A stretch of DNA of 13,828 nt from Chloroflexota bacterium (GCA_023459215.1 JAEWVF010000093.1:1-13828); one strand, 5' to 3'. Positions 1 to 6,966 are shown, numbered from the stretch's first letter. A program made the numbers and translations. Notes: generated by a model not told the origin, from the letters alone.

Positions 1-117
1 TCCAAAGCAGAAATCCGTAGCCGTTTGAACCAGGGTTTTGCTCGCTTGCGAAAACGTTCCGATATCTTGCTTGGCTTTTTTCAGCATGCCGGGCTCGAAC
101 TTAATCAACTTTGGTAA
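1..117 (+). CDS. C-terminal end of an unidentified protein, possibly sigma-70-like
   Basis: An open frame runs in from the left edge and stops at TAA 115-117, giving 38 residues. The segment EIRSRLNQGFARLRK resembles the end of a sigma-70 region 4 helix-turn-helix, where a recognition helix is followed by an Arg-Leu-Arg-rich helix. The final stretch, about 18 residues, is hydrophobic and matches nothing I recognise. Too little is present to assign a family, so the sigma-factor idea is a guess from motif shape. A coincidental open frame is not excluded, but 38 codons free of stops with sensible amino-acid content favour a real 3' end. Confidence 0.5.
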   Translation, partial: SKAEIRSRLNQGFARLRKRSDILLGFFQHAGLELNQLW

Positions 118-233
118 ATGTCAATAACACGAAGATTCGCTACCGGACAAACTTCGTGATAGATTGTCATCCCTGGCACTGCCCGCCAGGGCATGTGTTC
201 GAGCGACAGCGAGAAATCCGTTCAATCAGTGAA

Positions 234-331
234 ACTTGTACTGAGCCTGTCGAAGTATCCGTGTTCCATTTCGCCTAATTTTCAAAGTATCCGCTGGCTG
301 GTTTGACAATGTCACATTTCGACAGAGTGAC
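234..331. repeat. Dispersed-type element with TGAGCCTGTCGAAG core and degenerate inverted ends
   Basis: The core ACTGAGCCTGTCGAAGT (240-256) is a sequence I recall seeing repeatedly in intergenic DNA of environmental bacterial genomes. Its CTGTCGAA (247-254) recurs inverted as TTCGACAG (318-325), so the two copies face each other about 63 bp apart. The 9-mer AAGTATCCG occurs directly at 253-261 and 285-293. This looks like a REP/MITE-type non-autonomous element. Copy number in the genome cannot be judged from one window. Confidence 0.4.
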
Positions 332-341
332 TAAAACCTTT

Positions 342-428
342 CACCACGACGGCTACAAAGTACCACAACGGAGGGCGAAAAACAAAAGAAACGGGGTTCC
401 GTCGTGTTCCGTCGTTACCGTTGTGGTA
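342..428. repeat. Hairpin element built from CCACRACGG half-sites
   Basis: TACCACAACGG (361-371) pairs perfectly over 11 bp with CCGTTGTGGTA (418-428). A sister half-site, CACGACGG (345-352), pairs over 8 bp with CCGTCGTG (399-406). The right side has three similar direct copies (CCGTCGT 399, CCGTCGT 409, CCGTTGT 418). Half-sites can also pair crosswise with one G-T, so several folds are possible. The right end is 52 bp from the terminator hairpin of the minus-strand lipoprotein gene. It resembles a folded dispersed repeat more than a protein operator. Confidence 0.5.
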
Positions 429-480
429 AAAAAGAACACGCCAATCTTAATCTGACATTGTCGTACTAGTTAAAAAGTAA

Positions 481-503
481 GACGGGCGTTTTGAACGCCC
501 GTC
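481..503 (-). terminator. Intrinsic terminator of the PD40 lipoprotein gene
   Basis: GACGGGCGTT (481-490) and AACGCCCGTC (494-503) form a perfect 10-bp GC-rich stem with a 3-nt loop. Read on the minus strand, the hairpin lies 35 nt after the stop codon and is followed by TTACTTTTTAA, an adequate U tract. No plus-strand gene ends nearby, and on that strand the hairpin lacks a T run. Confidence 0.8.
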
Positions 504-538
504 CTATGCTTCAAAAGAACCACGATAATTTCAGTTTG

Positions 539-1726
539 CTACGGCATCCAGACCGGTTCGCTGGCCTGCTGGCTGGGGCTGGAAAGCGTCCGCAGGACAT
601 TGCCGTTCAGATCGGTGATGTAGATGGCGGTCTCGCCCTGGTAGGCAATATAGAGACCGTCCGGCGACCAGACCGGGTAAACGTTATAGGCGCTGCTGGC
701 GGTCAAGGTGCGGGGGTTGGCGCCGCTGGCATCCATCAGGACAATATTTTCCTTGCCGCTATCCCCATTCAGAAAAAGGATTTTCTGGCCGTCCGGCGAC
801 CAAAAAGGGTAATCGTCGCGGGCGTTGTTGGCCGTCAGGCGCTGCTGGGCGCTGCCATCGGCGCGCATCTGGTAGATTTCGGGGTTGCCGTCGCGCCAGG
901 AGGTGAAAGCCACCATCTGGCCGTCCGGCGACCAGGACGGGCTGGCATCCGGGGCGGCTTCGGTCGTCAGGCGGATGACGTTGCTGCCATCGGCGTCCAT
1001 GCGATAGATGTCGGCCCCGCCATCGCGGTTCGAAACGAACAGGATCCAGCGTCCATCCGGCGACCAGGTCGGGCGGCCATCGCCGGCGGGGTTATCGGTC
1101 AGGCGGATTTCGGTCAGGGTCTGGATGTCAATCGCGTAAATCTCGAAATTGCCGTCGCGGAACGATTCAAAGGTCACCAGGCGGCCATCCGGCGACCAGC
1201 TCGGCCAGCCGTCTTTGGAAACCGAGCTTGTCAGGCGAACGACGCTGCCGTCACTGACGCGCACCAAGTAAATATCCGAATTGCCATCGATGACACCGGC
1301 ATAGGCCACAAAGTCCCCATTCGGCGACCAGACCGGGGTGTCCTTCTCGGCCCCGTCGTTGGTCAGGGCAACTGCTTCGCCGCCCTCGGCGCTGGCCAGC
1401 ATGACTTCACTTTTGCCATCCTGCTTGCCGATGTAGACCACCTGACCCTGCGGCCCGGCGGCAACCGTCGGGGCGACTTCGGTCTCTTCCTGCGCGGGAG
1501 CGATTGCTTCCGAGGTGGGGGTGCTTTCCGCGGCAGGAGCCGGGGTCGCGCTCAGGGCCTCGGCAACCAGAGTTTCCTGCACGCCAGCCGCGCCGCCCAG
1601 GCCGCCATTCGGTAATTGCGTTCCACTACAACCCACCAGTAAAGCAGATAAAACAACAAACGCCATTGTAAAAAAAATTTGTGCGTGTTGTTTGTTTTCG
1701 GTTTGAAGAAAATAGTTGGTTTTCAT
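539..1726 (-). CDS. Secreted lipoprotein with PD40 (TolB-like) beta-propeller
   Basis: The 395-residue product has a lipoprotein signal peptide: a charged N-terminus, a hydrophobic run at 18-31 and lipobox LVGC with Cys33, so it should be lipid-anchored outside the cytoplasm. Residues 40-95 are an Ala/Pro/Thr/Glu-rich linker. The rest is a WD40-like (PD40) beta-propeller, with WSP[DN]G motifs whose Ser is at residues 134, 178, 222, 266, 310 and 354, exactly 44 residues apart, and a closing VWMP at the C-terminus. Such domains bind proteins or ligands and are not usually enzymes. There is no TolB N-terminal domain, so tolB is not assigned. The ATG at 1726 is preceded by GAGG, and the alternative Met21 would lack a charged n-region. 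The gene appears monocistronic. Partner and role are unknown. Confidence 0.9.
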   Translation of the reverse strand: MKTNYFLQTENKQHAQIFFTMAFVVLSALLVGCSGTQLPNGGLGGAAGVQETLVAEALSATPAPAAESTPTSEAIAPAQEETEVAPTVAAGPQGQVVYIGKQDGKSEVMLASAEGGEAVALTNDGAEKDTPVWSPNGDFVAYAGVIDGNSDIYLVRVSDGSVVRLTSSVSKDGWPSWSPDGRLVTFESFRDGNFEIYAIDIQTLTEIRLTDNPAGDGRPTWSPDGRWILFVSNRDGGADIYRMDADGSNVIRLTTEAAPDASPSWSPDGQMVAFTSWRDGNPEIYQMRADGSAQQRLTANNARDDYPFWSPDGQKILFLNGDSGKENIVLMDASGANPRTLTASSAYNVYPVWSPDGLYIAYQGETAIYITDLNGNVLRTLSSPSQQASEPVWMP

Positions 1727-1729
1727 TAG

Positions 1730-1775
1730 ACCTCGTTCGACATTTGTGAATTCTATTACATTAGTCGAACGAGGT
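1730..1775 (-). promoter_or_regulatory. Perfect 12-bp dyad around a putative -10 upstream of the lipoprotein gene
   Basis: ACCTCGTTCGAC (1730-1741) is perfectly inverted as GTCGAACGAGGT (1764-1775), with 22 bp between. The right end of the dyad on the minus strand lies 3 nt before the ATG and includes the GAGG Shine-Dalgarno. A -10-like TAGAAT (minus strand, 1750-1755) sits at the exact centre. Two readings are possible: paired operator half-sites flanking the -10, or an mRNA hairpin that hides the ribosome-binding site if transcription starts further upstream. Confidence 0.55.
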
Positions 1776-1817
1776 TTTCCAAAGGGGTTATTCCCAACGG
1801 TTCTGTAAAGTTGCGCA

Positions 1818-1847
1818 AAGAATCAGGCGGGCTAAAGCGCGATTCCT
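1818..1847 (-). terminator. Possible weak terminator after the cNMP-binding gene
   Basis: AAGAATC (1818-1824) and GATTCCT (1841-1847) pair over 7 bp with one G-T, and a short GCG/CGC helix extends the stem inward. On the minus strand it lies 21 nt after the stop of the cNMP-binding gene, but only three T follow. The position fits a terminator; the U tract is poor. Confidence 0.3.
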
Positions 1848-1868
1848 AACATTTTTGCAAGGTCGCTG

Positions 1869-2588
1869 TCAGTCCTCGTCATCCTGGTCGCGCATGGCGC
1901 GCAGTTGATCCTTCAGGTTGCGGAAATATTCGCTCTGGGTGATCTCGCTGGCCTTCTCGCGGCGCTGCTTCTCATCGATCTGGATGCGCAGCTGGGCGAC
2001 TTCCTGCTTCAATTTTTCCTCACGCGCCTGGACCTGGGCCGCCATGCGCACGAAATCGGCCGCCAGGGCTGAAAGCGAGGTATCGGCCACCTCGCCGGGC
2101 GCCTGAATGGCCCCATAATTGCCTTCGGCCATGCGCTTGACCCAGCCGCGGACTTCGCCGATAAAGTCGGTCGTATAGCGAATGCGTCCGCTCAGGCCGC
2201 TCATCACGCTCATCGCCACTTGCGGTTCGCGAGCCAGCAAAGCGCGGAAATCGTCCAGGCTGAGGCTGGCAATGCTGGCGTCGCTTTCGGCGCGGGCGCT
2301 GGCCGAGCGCGGCAGGCGGTCGATCAGCGCCATCTCGCCCAAGACCTCGCCCGGCTGGAACACGCGCAAAGCCTGGCCAGCCTGCGGCCGCCCGGCCTCG
2401 GGCATGTAGATGGCCAACTGGCCCGCGCGCACCAGAATCATCTCATCGCCTGGGTCGCCCAGGTTGAACAGCACCTGTCCCGCCTTGAGCGCGCGGATTT
2501 TGAGACTCGCGGCCAGGGTTTCAATTTCCGCTGCCGAAAGGCTTGTGAACATCGGGTTCTGCTGGAGTATATCGGTTAAGTCGCTCAT
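1869..2588 (-). CDS. Cyclic-nucleotide-binding protein with C-terminal coiled coil, no DNA-binding domain
   Basis: The 239-residue product begins with a CRP-type cyclic-nucleotide-binding domain (about 10-130). The phosphate-binding cassette is intact: GEMALI at 84-89, then PRSAS at 93-97 with the phosphate-contacting Arg94. Instead of a helix-turn-helix there is a linker at about 140-185, faintly HAMP-like (MAEGNY, then a helix), and a charged coiled coil at about 186-235 ending in an acidic tail. It is therefore likely a cytoplasmic cNMP sensor acting through dimerisation or a partner, not a CRP/FNR transcription factor. The start at 2588 has a good RBS (TAGGAGAG, 4 nt from ATG). It lies 281 bp downstream of the large nucleotidyl cyclase on the same strand, so cAMP from that enzyme is the obvious candidate ligand (inference). 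Confidence 0.88.
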   Translation of the reverse strand: MSDLTDILQQNPMFTSLSAAEIETLAASLKIRALKAGQVLFNLGDPGDEMILVRAGQLAIYMPEAGRPQAGQALRVFQPGEVLGEMALIDRLPRSASARAESDASIASLSLDDFRALLAREPQVAMSVMSGLSGRIRYTTDFIGEVRGWVKRMAEGNYGAIQAPGEVADTSLSALAADFVRMAAQVQAREEKLKQEVAQLRIQIDEKQRREKASEITQSEYFRNLKDQLRAMRDQDDED

Positions 2589-2705
2589 GGTACTCTCCTA
2601 CTGTTCTTGGGGTGCATTTCTACTCCGAATCTGGCAAAAATAAGCGCTTGATGTTAAGTATTCTCCCGTTTTAACGGGAAAGGGCTTTGAATTTGCTGAA
2701 ACATA

Positions 2706-2799
2706 ACCACTGAGCCACCGAGAGCACAGAGTTTTTAATGCTGTTTTCTCGGTGAATTCCGCCTGCACTGCGCCGCAGGCACATGTGTAGCTCAGTGGT
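2706..2799. repeat. Cloverleaf-like palindromic element between cyclase and cNMP-binding genes
   Basis: Outer arms ACCACTGAGC (2706-2715) and GCTCAGTGGT (2790-2799) are perfect 10-bp complements. Inside, two further perfect hairpins lie side by side: CACCGAGA (2716-2723) with TCTCGGTG (2747-2754), and GCCTGC (2761-2766) with GCAGGC (2775-2780). The first inner arm abuts the outer arm directly, so the whole would fold as a three-way junction. The sequence recalls the CCACxGAGxCACxGAG family of intergenic repeats in environmental bacteria (recalled, not searched). It separates two genes that otherwise look like parts of one transcript. Confidence 0.6.
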
Positions 2800-2828
2800 G
2801 AAATTCCCGGTAATTACGATAGAGCCGT

Positions 2829-2873
2829 TTTTAAAAATCTCTGAGCCTTCCGGGGTATTTACGCGGTGCTCAG
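2829..2873 (-). terminator. Probable terminator of the diguanylate cyclase/adenylyl cyclase operon
   Basis: CTGAGC (2841-2846) pairs with GCTCAG (2868-2873). On the minus strand the stem begins within the TGA stop of the cyclase gene and is followed after three bases by TTTTT. The loop is long (21 nt), so the terminator may be leaky, which would leave some read-through to the cNMP-binding gene. Confidence 0.4.
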
Positions 2874-5800
2874 TTATAAAAAATTGGCAGGAACAGGTTG
2901 ATACAGGCCAGGTCTGTAAAGGGCTGCCAGTTCCAGGCCTCCCAGGGGCCGGTTTGTTTTTTCTTGATGCGCGCCAGGGCATTTTGCACCACGACACGCG
3001 GCCCGGTTTGCAGGGTCGGCGGCGATTTTGACAACCAATCCAGCGATTCTTCGAGCAGGGCAAGCGCCTGACGCGCATCGCTCCGCCCCAGCCAGGCCAA
3101 TTCGGCGCGGCGGTACGCAACCAGCGCCAGTCCAGGCTCACTGCCGGTCATCTTCCAGATTTCCTGGGCGTACAGGTAATTCTCGCCCGAAACCGAAAAG
3201 TCAGCAGCCTGCAAAGAAGCGTCGCCCAGGCGGATCCAGGCCAGCCCAGCGCTGTCGGCCAGGTCAACAGAGCGATAAAGCGGGATGGCGGACCTCCACT
3301 GCCCCGACAGGTCTTCGAGCAAAGCCCGCAAGCGAACCTGGAAATTGCTTTCCGCTTCGGGCAGCGCTTCACGGGCTGCGGCAATCAACGCGCTGGCCTC
3401 GCGCCCGGCGCGCGCAGCCAGCCAGGCCTGCAAGGCGCGCAATGTCCCCGCTGTTTCGATGTCGCCATCGCTGGCGAGGCGCGCCTCCAGTTGTTTTTCA
3501 GCCTGGGCGATCCTGCCCTGCGAGGGCCAGGAAAGCGCCAGGGCAGCCGCGAGCCGCGTCGAAAGTTCGGGCGGCAAAGAGGCCAGCGGAATGGCCGCCA
3601 GGGCGGCGTCACAGCAGGCAGCGGCAGCGGGCAAATCTCCCTGGCGCAGGGCCAGGCCCGCCAGGCCGATCTGGGCGCGGGCTTTTTGCAAACCCGCCTC
3701 GGGGCTGGCAGCCGCTTCGGGTGGCAACTGCTCCAGCATCGCCAAAGCCCGGATGAAGAGCGGTTCGCTTCCACCCGGTTCGGGGGGCAAAAGCCAGGCG
3801 GCGGTATTCATCTGCTGCGCGGCTTCCAGCCATTGCGCGGACATTTCATAATGATAGGCCAGCTTTTCGGCGGTGCGCTGGGGCTTGGCCTCGCTGCTTT
3901 CGTCGAGGAAAGCGCCGATTTTGTCGCGCAGTTGGCGGCGCGAAGAGCGGTTCTTGAGATGCTCGGCCATCAGGGCGTGCAGTTCACGGCGGCGCTCGAA
4001 AGGCAGGCTGGTATACAAAATTTCGCGAAAGATGTTTTGCTCGAAGGTATAGCGCGGGTCGATACCGGCCTCGTTGAGTTCAATCAGGCGCGACTGCGAC
4101 AGGCTGCGCAGGTAACCGGTCAGCGAAACCGCATCGAGCGCGCCCTGCAAGAGGGCTTCCACGTCACTGCGGCGGAATTCAACGCCGACCACTGCCGCAA
4201 GGCGGGCGACTTCGCGCTGGGTTTCGGGCAGGCTTTCTAGGCTGCTCAAAACCAGCTTTTGCAGGATGTCGGAGGCCTGCAGGACGCTTTTCAAACCGGC
4301 CTGGTCGATGCTGTGGGTGCGCTTGATCCAGCGGCTGATCTCTTCGACAAAAAGCGGGCTGCCGTTGCTCTGCTCGTGGATGATTTCGGTCAGGCCTTCG
4401 GTCAGGATGGCGGCGGCCATGGCGCTGGTTTCTGCGCGGTTGAAGGGATTGAGCAGGATGGTCGCAACGGTTTCGGGCAGGCCTTCGTGCGGGCGACCGG
4501 CCAGCAGGAACAGGATCGGGCGGGAGGCCAGCGCGCGGGTCAGTTCAAGCAGCGCCTGGCGCGAGGTCTCATCCATCCAATGCACGTCTTCGAAGAAAAC
4601 CAGCAAGGGCGAATCCGCCGAGAGCGCCAGCAGCAGCGCTTCAAGGGCCGACTGTTTGCGGACGGTCTGGCGGTCGGCCAGGGGGGCCGTATCGCTGGGC
4701 GCTGTGGCGCGCACGCCGCCCAACTGTTCGAACACATCCAGGCTGCTGGCTTTGCGGCTGGCGCGGCCTTGTTTGACCATGCTAAACAGGTCATCACTCT
4801 CAGCCGGAGCCTGGCTTTCGGCGGCCAACTGCGCCTGGCGCAGGTCGAGCAGGTCGGTTAGGGCCGCCTGGTGGCTGGCTGTGAGGCCGAGTTCGGCAGC
4901 CAGCCGCTCCAGTTTCTCGGCCTGAATCATCGGATGATCGAGCGGGGTCATGCCGGATAGCGAACGCAGCAAACCGGCCCAACAGGCGTTCGCTTCGTCG
5001 GACTGGTACGAGCGGCATTGGAAGGCTTCCAGGCGCCAGCCGTTGAGCATGGCCTGGCGGATGAGGGTATCGGCCAGGTGGCTTTTGCCAATCCCGGCCG
5101 GGCCGGTCAGGTACAACAATCCGCCCTGGCCCTGGCGGGCGCGCTCGAAAAACTGCTGCGCTTCGGCCAATTCCTGGCTGCGCCCGATCAGGGTCTGGCG
5201 CAACTGGATGCGGCTGAGCAGGGTATCTTCGCGCGGGCCATCGACCTGGAAAATGGGAATGGCCTTCTTTTTGCCTTTGACACGCACCGGCGGCAGTTTG
5301 CGGGTGACGTAATAGGCGCTGACCCGCTCGAGGACCGGCTCACTGACCAGAATTTGTCCCGGCTCGGCGGCGCTCATCAGGCGCGCAGCCAGGTTGACCT
5401 CGTCGCCCATGACGGTGTATTCGCGCCGGGTGGAGGAGCCCGCCTGACCGGCAAAGGTCTCGCCGAGGGTGATGCCAATGCGATGCTGAATCAATGTCCC
5501 AGGGTCGCCGGGCGGCAGGTGGCGGGCGAGCTTCTGCGCCCAGCGGCGGTTGAGGGCCTGTAAAGCTGTGTTCATGGCCAGGGCCGCACTGACCGCCCGC
5601 TGGGGATCGTCTTCATGGGCGACCGGCGCGCCAAACAGGGCCAGCAGTTTGGTGCCTTTGCTGTAGGGGTCGATGCGGCTGACAATCCCGCCAAAGCGGC
5701 TGATGGCTTCCTGCATGTCGTTGAAATAGGCGCTCAACAGGCCGGTAACGCGCTGGGCGCCATCCGCGCCCCACAGGTTGAGCAGATTCTCGGGGCCGGT

Positions 5801-6949
5801 GAAATTGCAGAACATGACCACGGTCGGGCGGTACTCGCTCTGCACCTGGCGCTGCGAGGCGTGCGAGATGATGCGGTCGAGCAGTTCGCTGGCCAGGTAG
5901 GGGGCCAGGGCCTGAATCTTGCCCAGGACATTGTCCAATTCGGCGTTAAGTTCCTCCAGGCTGGCATCCCAGGGCATGGTGCTGCGCCCCCGGCGCTTCT
6001 CAGGGCGAATCTCGAAGGTATCGAGGCCATCCTCGCCGCCAGTCAGCAGGCGGAAGAAACCCGGTTTGATTTCGCTGAGCTGGTATTCGGCATTCAGGAC
6101 TTCGGCTGCCGCGCGATTCATCACCAGCAGCCCGGCGGCTGAATTGCCCTCCGCTTGCAGGGTCTCGGCGACCGTTTCGCCGATCAGGGCGTATTCCATG
6201 CGTTTGGGCGAACCAATGCTGGCCGCCAGGAAATCGCCTGCCGCCAGGCCGAGTTTCATCGAAAGCGAAACCGAGCCAAGCGGGGTGGAGATGTTGGCAA
6301 AATCGCCCATCGCGCGCAACATGCGCAATCCGGCGCGGGCCGCCCAACGGGCGTGGTCGCCATTCTCCTGGGCAGGGAAATAGATCAGGGTGGCATCGCC
6401 GGCGAACTTGAGCAGGGTCCCGTTCGACCAGGCGATGATATCGATCATGGTGGTGAAATACTTGTTGATGAACCCGGTCAAATGCTCCGCACCCTGCGGG
6501 CCAAGCGCCGCCAGCCGCTCGGAAAGGGCGGTAAAACCGCTCACATCGGAAAACAGCAGGCAGCCGCGCAGCATCTTGCCGTCCACCAGACCGGGAACAG
6601 GGCGGGCAAGTTTTTCCTGCACCAGGTCGGCAGGCAGGTAGGTTGAAATCGTATAAAGCAAGGAATTAAGGCGTTCGAGCGCGTTGATGTAAATACCGCT
6701 GCGCGGGGCATCATTGCTCAATTTGCGCCACAGGTCGGGCGGCAGGTAGGTCTGCAATTCGGGAGCAAGCCGCAGGGCGTCGCCATCGGGCCGAAACGGG
6801 ACTTTGCCCACCAGCGGCTTGGTTTCGCTGGCCGAGGTTGCATCCGCCCTGGCCAGATCACGCAAATCGTCGAGTTTTTTCTCTTCAATCGAATCGAACA
6901 GGCTTGCCAGGTTGCGCCGAGGGCGGGGAGGGGTCTGCTCTGCGCTCAT
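2870..6949 (-). CDS. Soluble-adenylyl-cyclase-like protein: tandem class III cyclase domains, P-loop NTPase, TPR-like repeats
   Basis: This 1359-residue cytoplasmic protein has the domain order of mammalian sAC (ADCY10). C1 (about 125-315) holds metal aspartates Asp135 (FSDVSGFT) and Asp185 (LKFAGDA). C2 (about 374-572) has Asn382 and Thr433 at those two places but carries the adenine-contacting Lys431 (SKG) and Thr512, and the catalytic Asn519 and Arg523 (VNLAAR). C1 lacks the Asn/Arg pair. One composite ATP-to-cAMP site is therefore predicted. An AAA/STAND-type NTPase follows: a GR motif near 589, Walker A GPAGIGKS 616-623, Walker B LLVFFED 782-788. Helical TPR-like repeats fill about 1025-1325. 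The last 25 residues are Trp/Phe-rich and look atypical. The start at 6949 has AGGA 9 nt upstream and lies 17 bp after the diguanylate cyclase stop, so the two genes are co-transcribed. The bicarbonate-site Lys of sAC is kept (Lys181), but the Arg position is Leu264. Confidence 0.92.
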   Translation of the reverse strand: MSAEQTPPRPRRNLASLFDSIEEKKLDDLRDLARADATSASETKPLVGKVPFRPDGDALRLAPELQTYLPPDLWRKLSNDAPRSGIYINALERLNSLLYTISTYLPADLVQEKLARPVPGLVDGKMLRGCLLFSDVSGFTALSERLAALGPQGAEHLTGFINKYFTTMIDIIAWSNGTLLKFAGDATLIYFPAQENGDHARWAARAGLRMLRAMGDFANISTPLGSVSLSMKLGLAAGDFLAASIGSPKRMEYALIGETVAETLQAEGNSAAGLLVMNRAAAEVLNAEYQLSEIKPGFFRLLTGGEDGLDTFEIRPEKRRGRSTMPWDASLEELNAELDNVLGKIQALAPYLASELLDRIISHASQRQVQSEYRPTVVMFCNFTGPENLLNLWGADGAQRVTGLLSAYFNDMQEAISRFGGIVSRIDPYSKGTKLLALFGAPVAHEDDPQRAVSAALAMNTALQALNRRWAQKLARHLPPGDPGTLIQHRIGITLGETFAGQAGSSTRREYTVMGDEVNLAARLMSAAEPGQILVSEPVLERVSAYYVTRKLPPVRVKGKKKAIPIFQVDGPREDTLLSRIQLRQTLIGRSQELAEAQQFFERARQGQGGLLYLTGPAGIGKSHLADTLIRQAMLNGWRLEAFQCRSYQSDEANACWAGLLRSLSGMTPLDHPMIQAEKLERLAAELGLTASHQAALTDLLDLRQAQLAAESQAPAESDDLFSMVKQGRASRKASSLDVFEQLGGVRATAPSDTAPLADRQTVRKQSALEALLLALSADSPLLVFFEDVHWMDETSRQALLELTRALASRPILFLLAGRPHEGLPETVATILLNPFNRAETSAMAAAILTEGLTEIIHEQSNGSPLFVEEISRWIKRTHSIDQAGLKSVLQASDILQKLVLSSLESLPETQREVARLAAVVGVEFRRSDVEALLQGALDAVSLTGYLRSLSQSRLIELNEAGIDPRYTFEQNIFREILYTSLPFERRRELHALMAEHLKNRSSRRQLRDKIGAFLDESSEAKPQRTAEKLAYHYEMSAQWLEAAQQMNTAAWLLPPEPGGSEPLFIRALAMLEQLPPEAAASPEAGLQKARAQIGLAGLALRQGDLPAAAACCDAALAAIPLASLPPELSTRLAAALALSWPSQGRIAQAEKQLEARLASDGDIETAGTLRALQAWLAARAGREASALIAAAREALPEAESNFQVRLRALLEDLSGQWRSAIPLYRSVDLADSAGLAWIRLGDASLQAADFSVSGENYLYAQEIWKMTGSEPGLALVAYRRAELAWLGRSDARQALALLEESLDWLSKSPPTLQTGPRVVVQNALARIKKKQTGPWEAWNWQPFTDLACINLFLPIFYN

Positions 6950-6966
6950 GAAGCGGAATCCTGCGA

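Larger units (their letters stand above)
118..480. other. Non-coding, repeat-rich intergenic stretch
   Basis: No credible gene is seen here. The stretch holds two short hairpins just after the stop at 117: CACGAAG 128-134 with CTTCGTG 152-158, and CCCTGGC 171-177 with GCCAGGG 185-191. Neither is followed by a T tract, so they are poor terminators. After them come an inverted-repeat element at 234-331 and a second element at 342-428, both listed separately. It lies between the ends of two converging genes, so a promoter is not expected. Confidence 0.6.

Noticed and set aside
663..1330. Regularly spaced GGCGACCA copies considered as a CRISPR-like or tandem DNA array
   Set aside because: The period comes from protein repeats: each copy encodes the same SPDG turn of a propeller blade, and the sequence between copies is coding.
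491..1615. Long plus-strand open frame opposite the PD40 lipoprotein
   Set aside because: Its repetitive Arg-Arg-Pro-rich translation mirrors the repeated WSPDG codons of the real gene on the other strand, starts inside the terminator hairpin and has no RBS.
2664..2679. Short hairpin TCCCGTT/AACGGGA upstream of the cNMP-binding gene considered as a terminator
   Set aside because: It has almost no loop and no T tract on either strand. It may simply be a small palindrome in the promoter region.
2671..3141. Minus-strand frame overlapping the cyclase 3' end and the palindromic element
   Set aside because: It is in another frame, runs through the hairpin repeat and shows no recognisable domain. 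The cyclase frame covers most of the same DNA.
3491..6646. Several long plus-strand frames across the large cyclase gene
   Set aside because: They are antisense shadows in GC-rich DNA with low-complexity Gln/Ala/Arg content. The minus strand has a continuous frame with full domain motifs.
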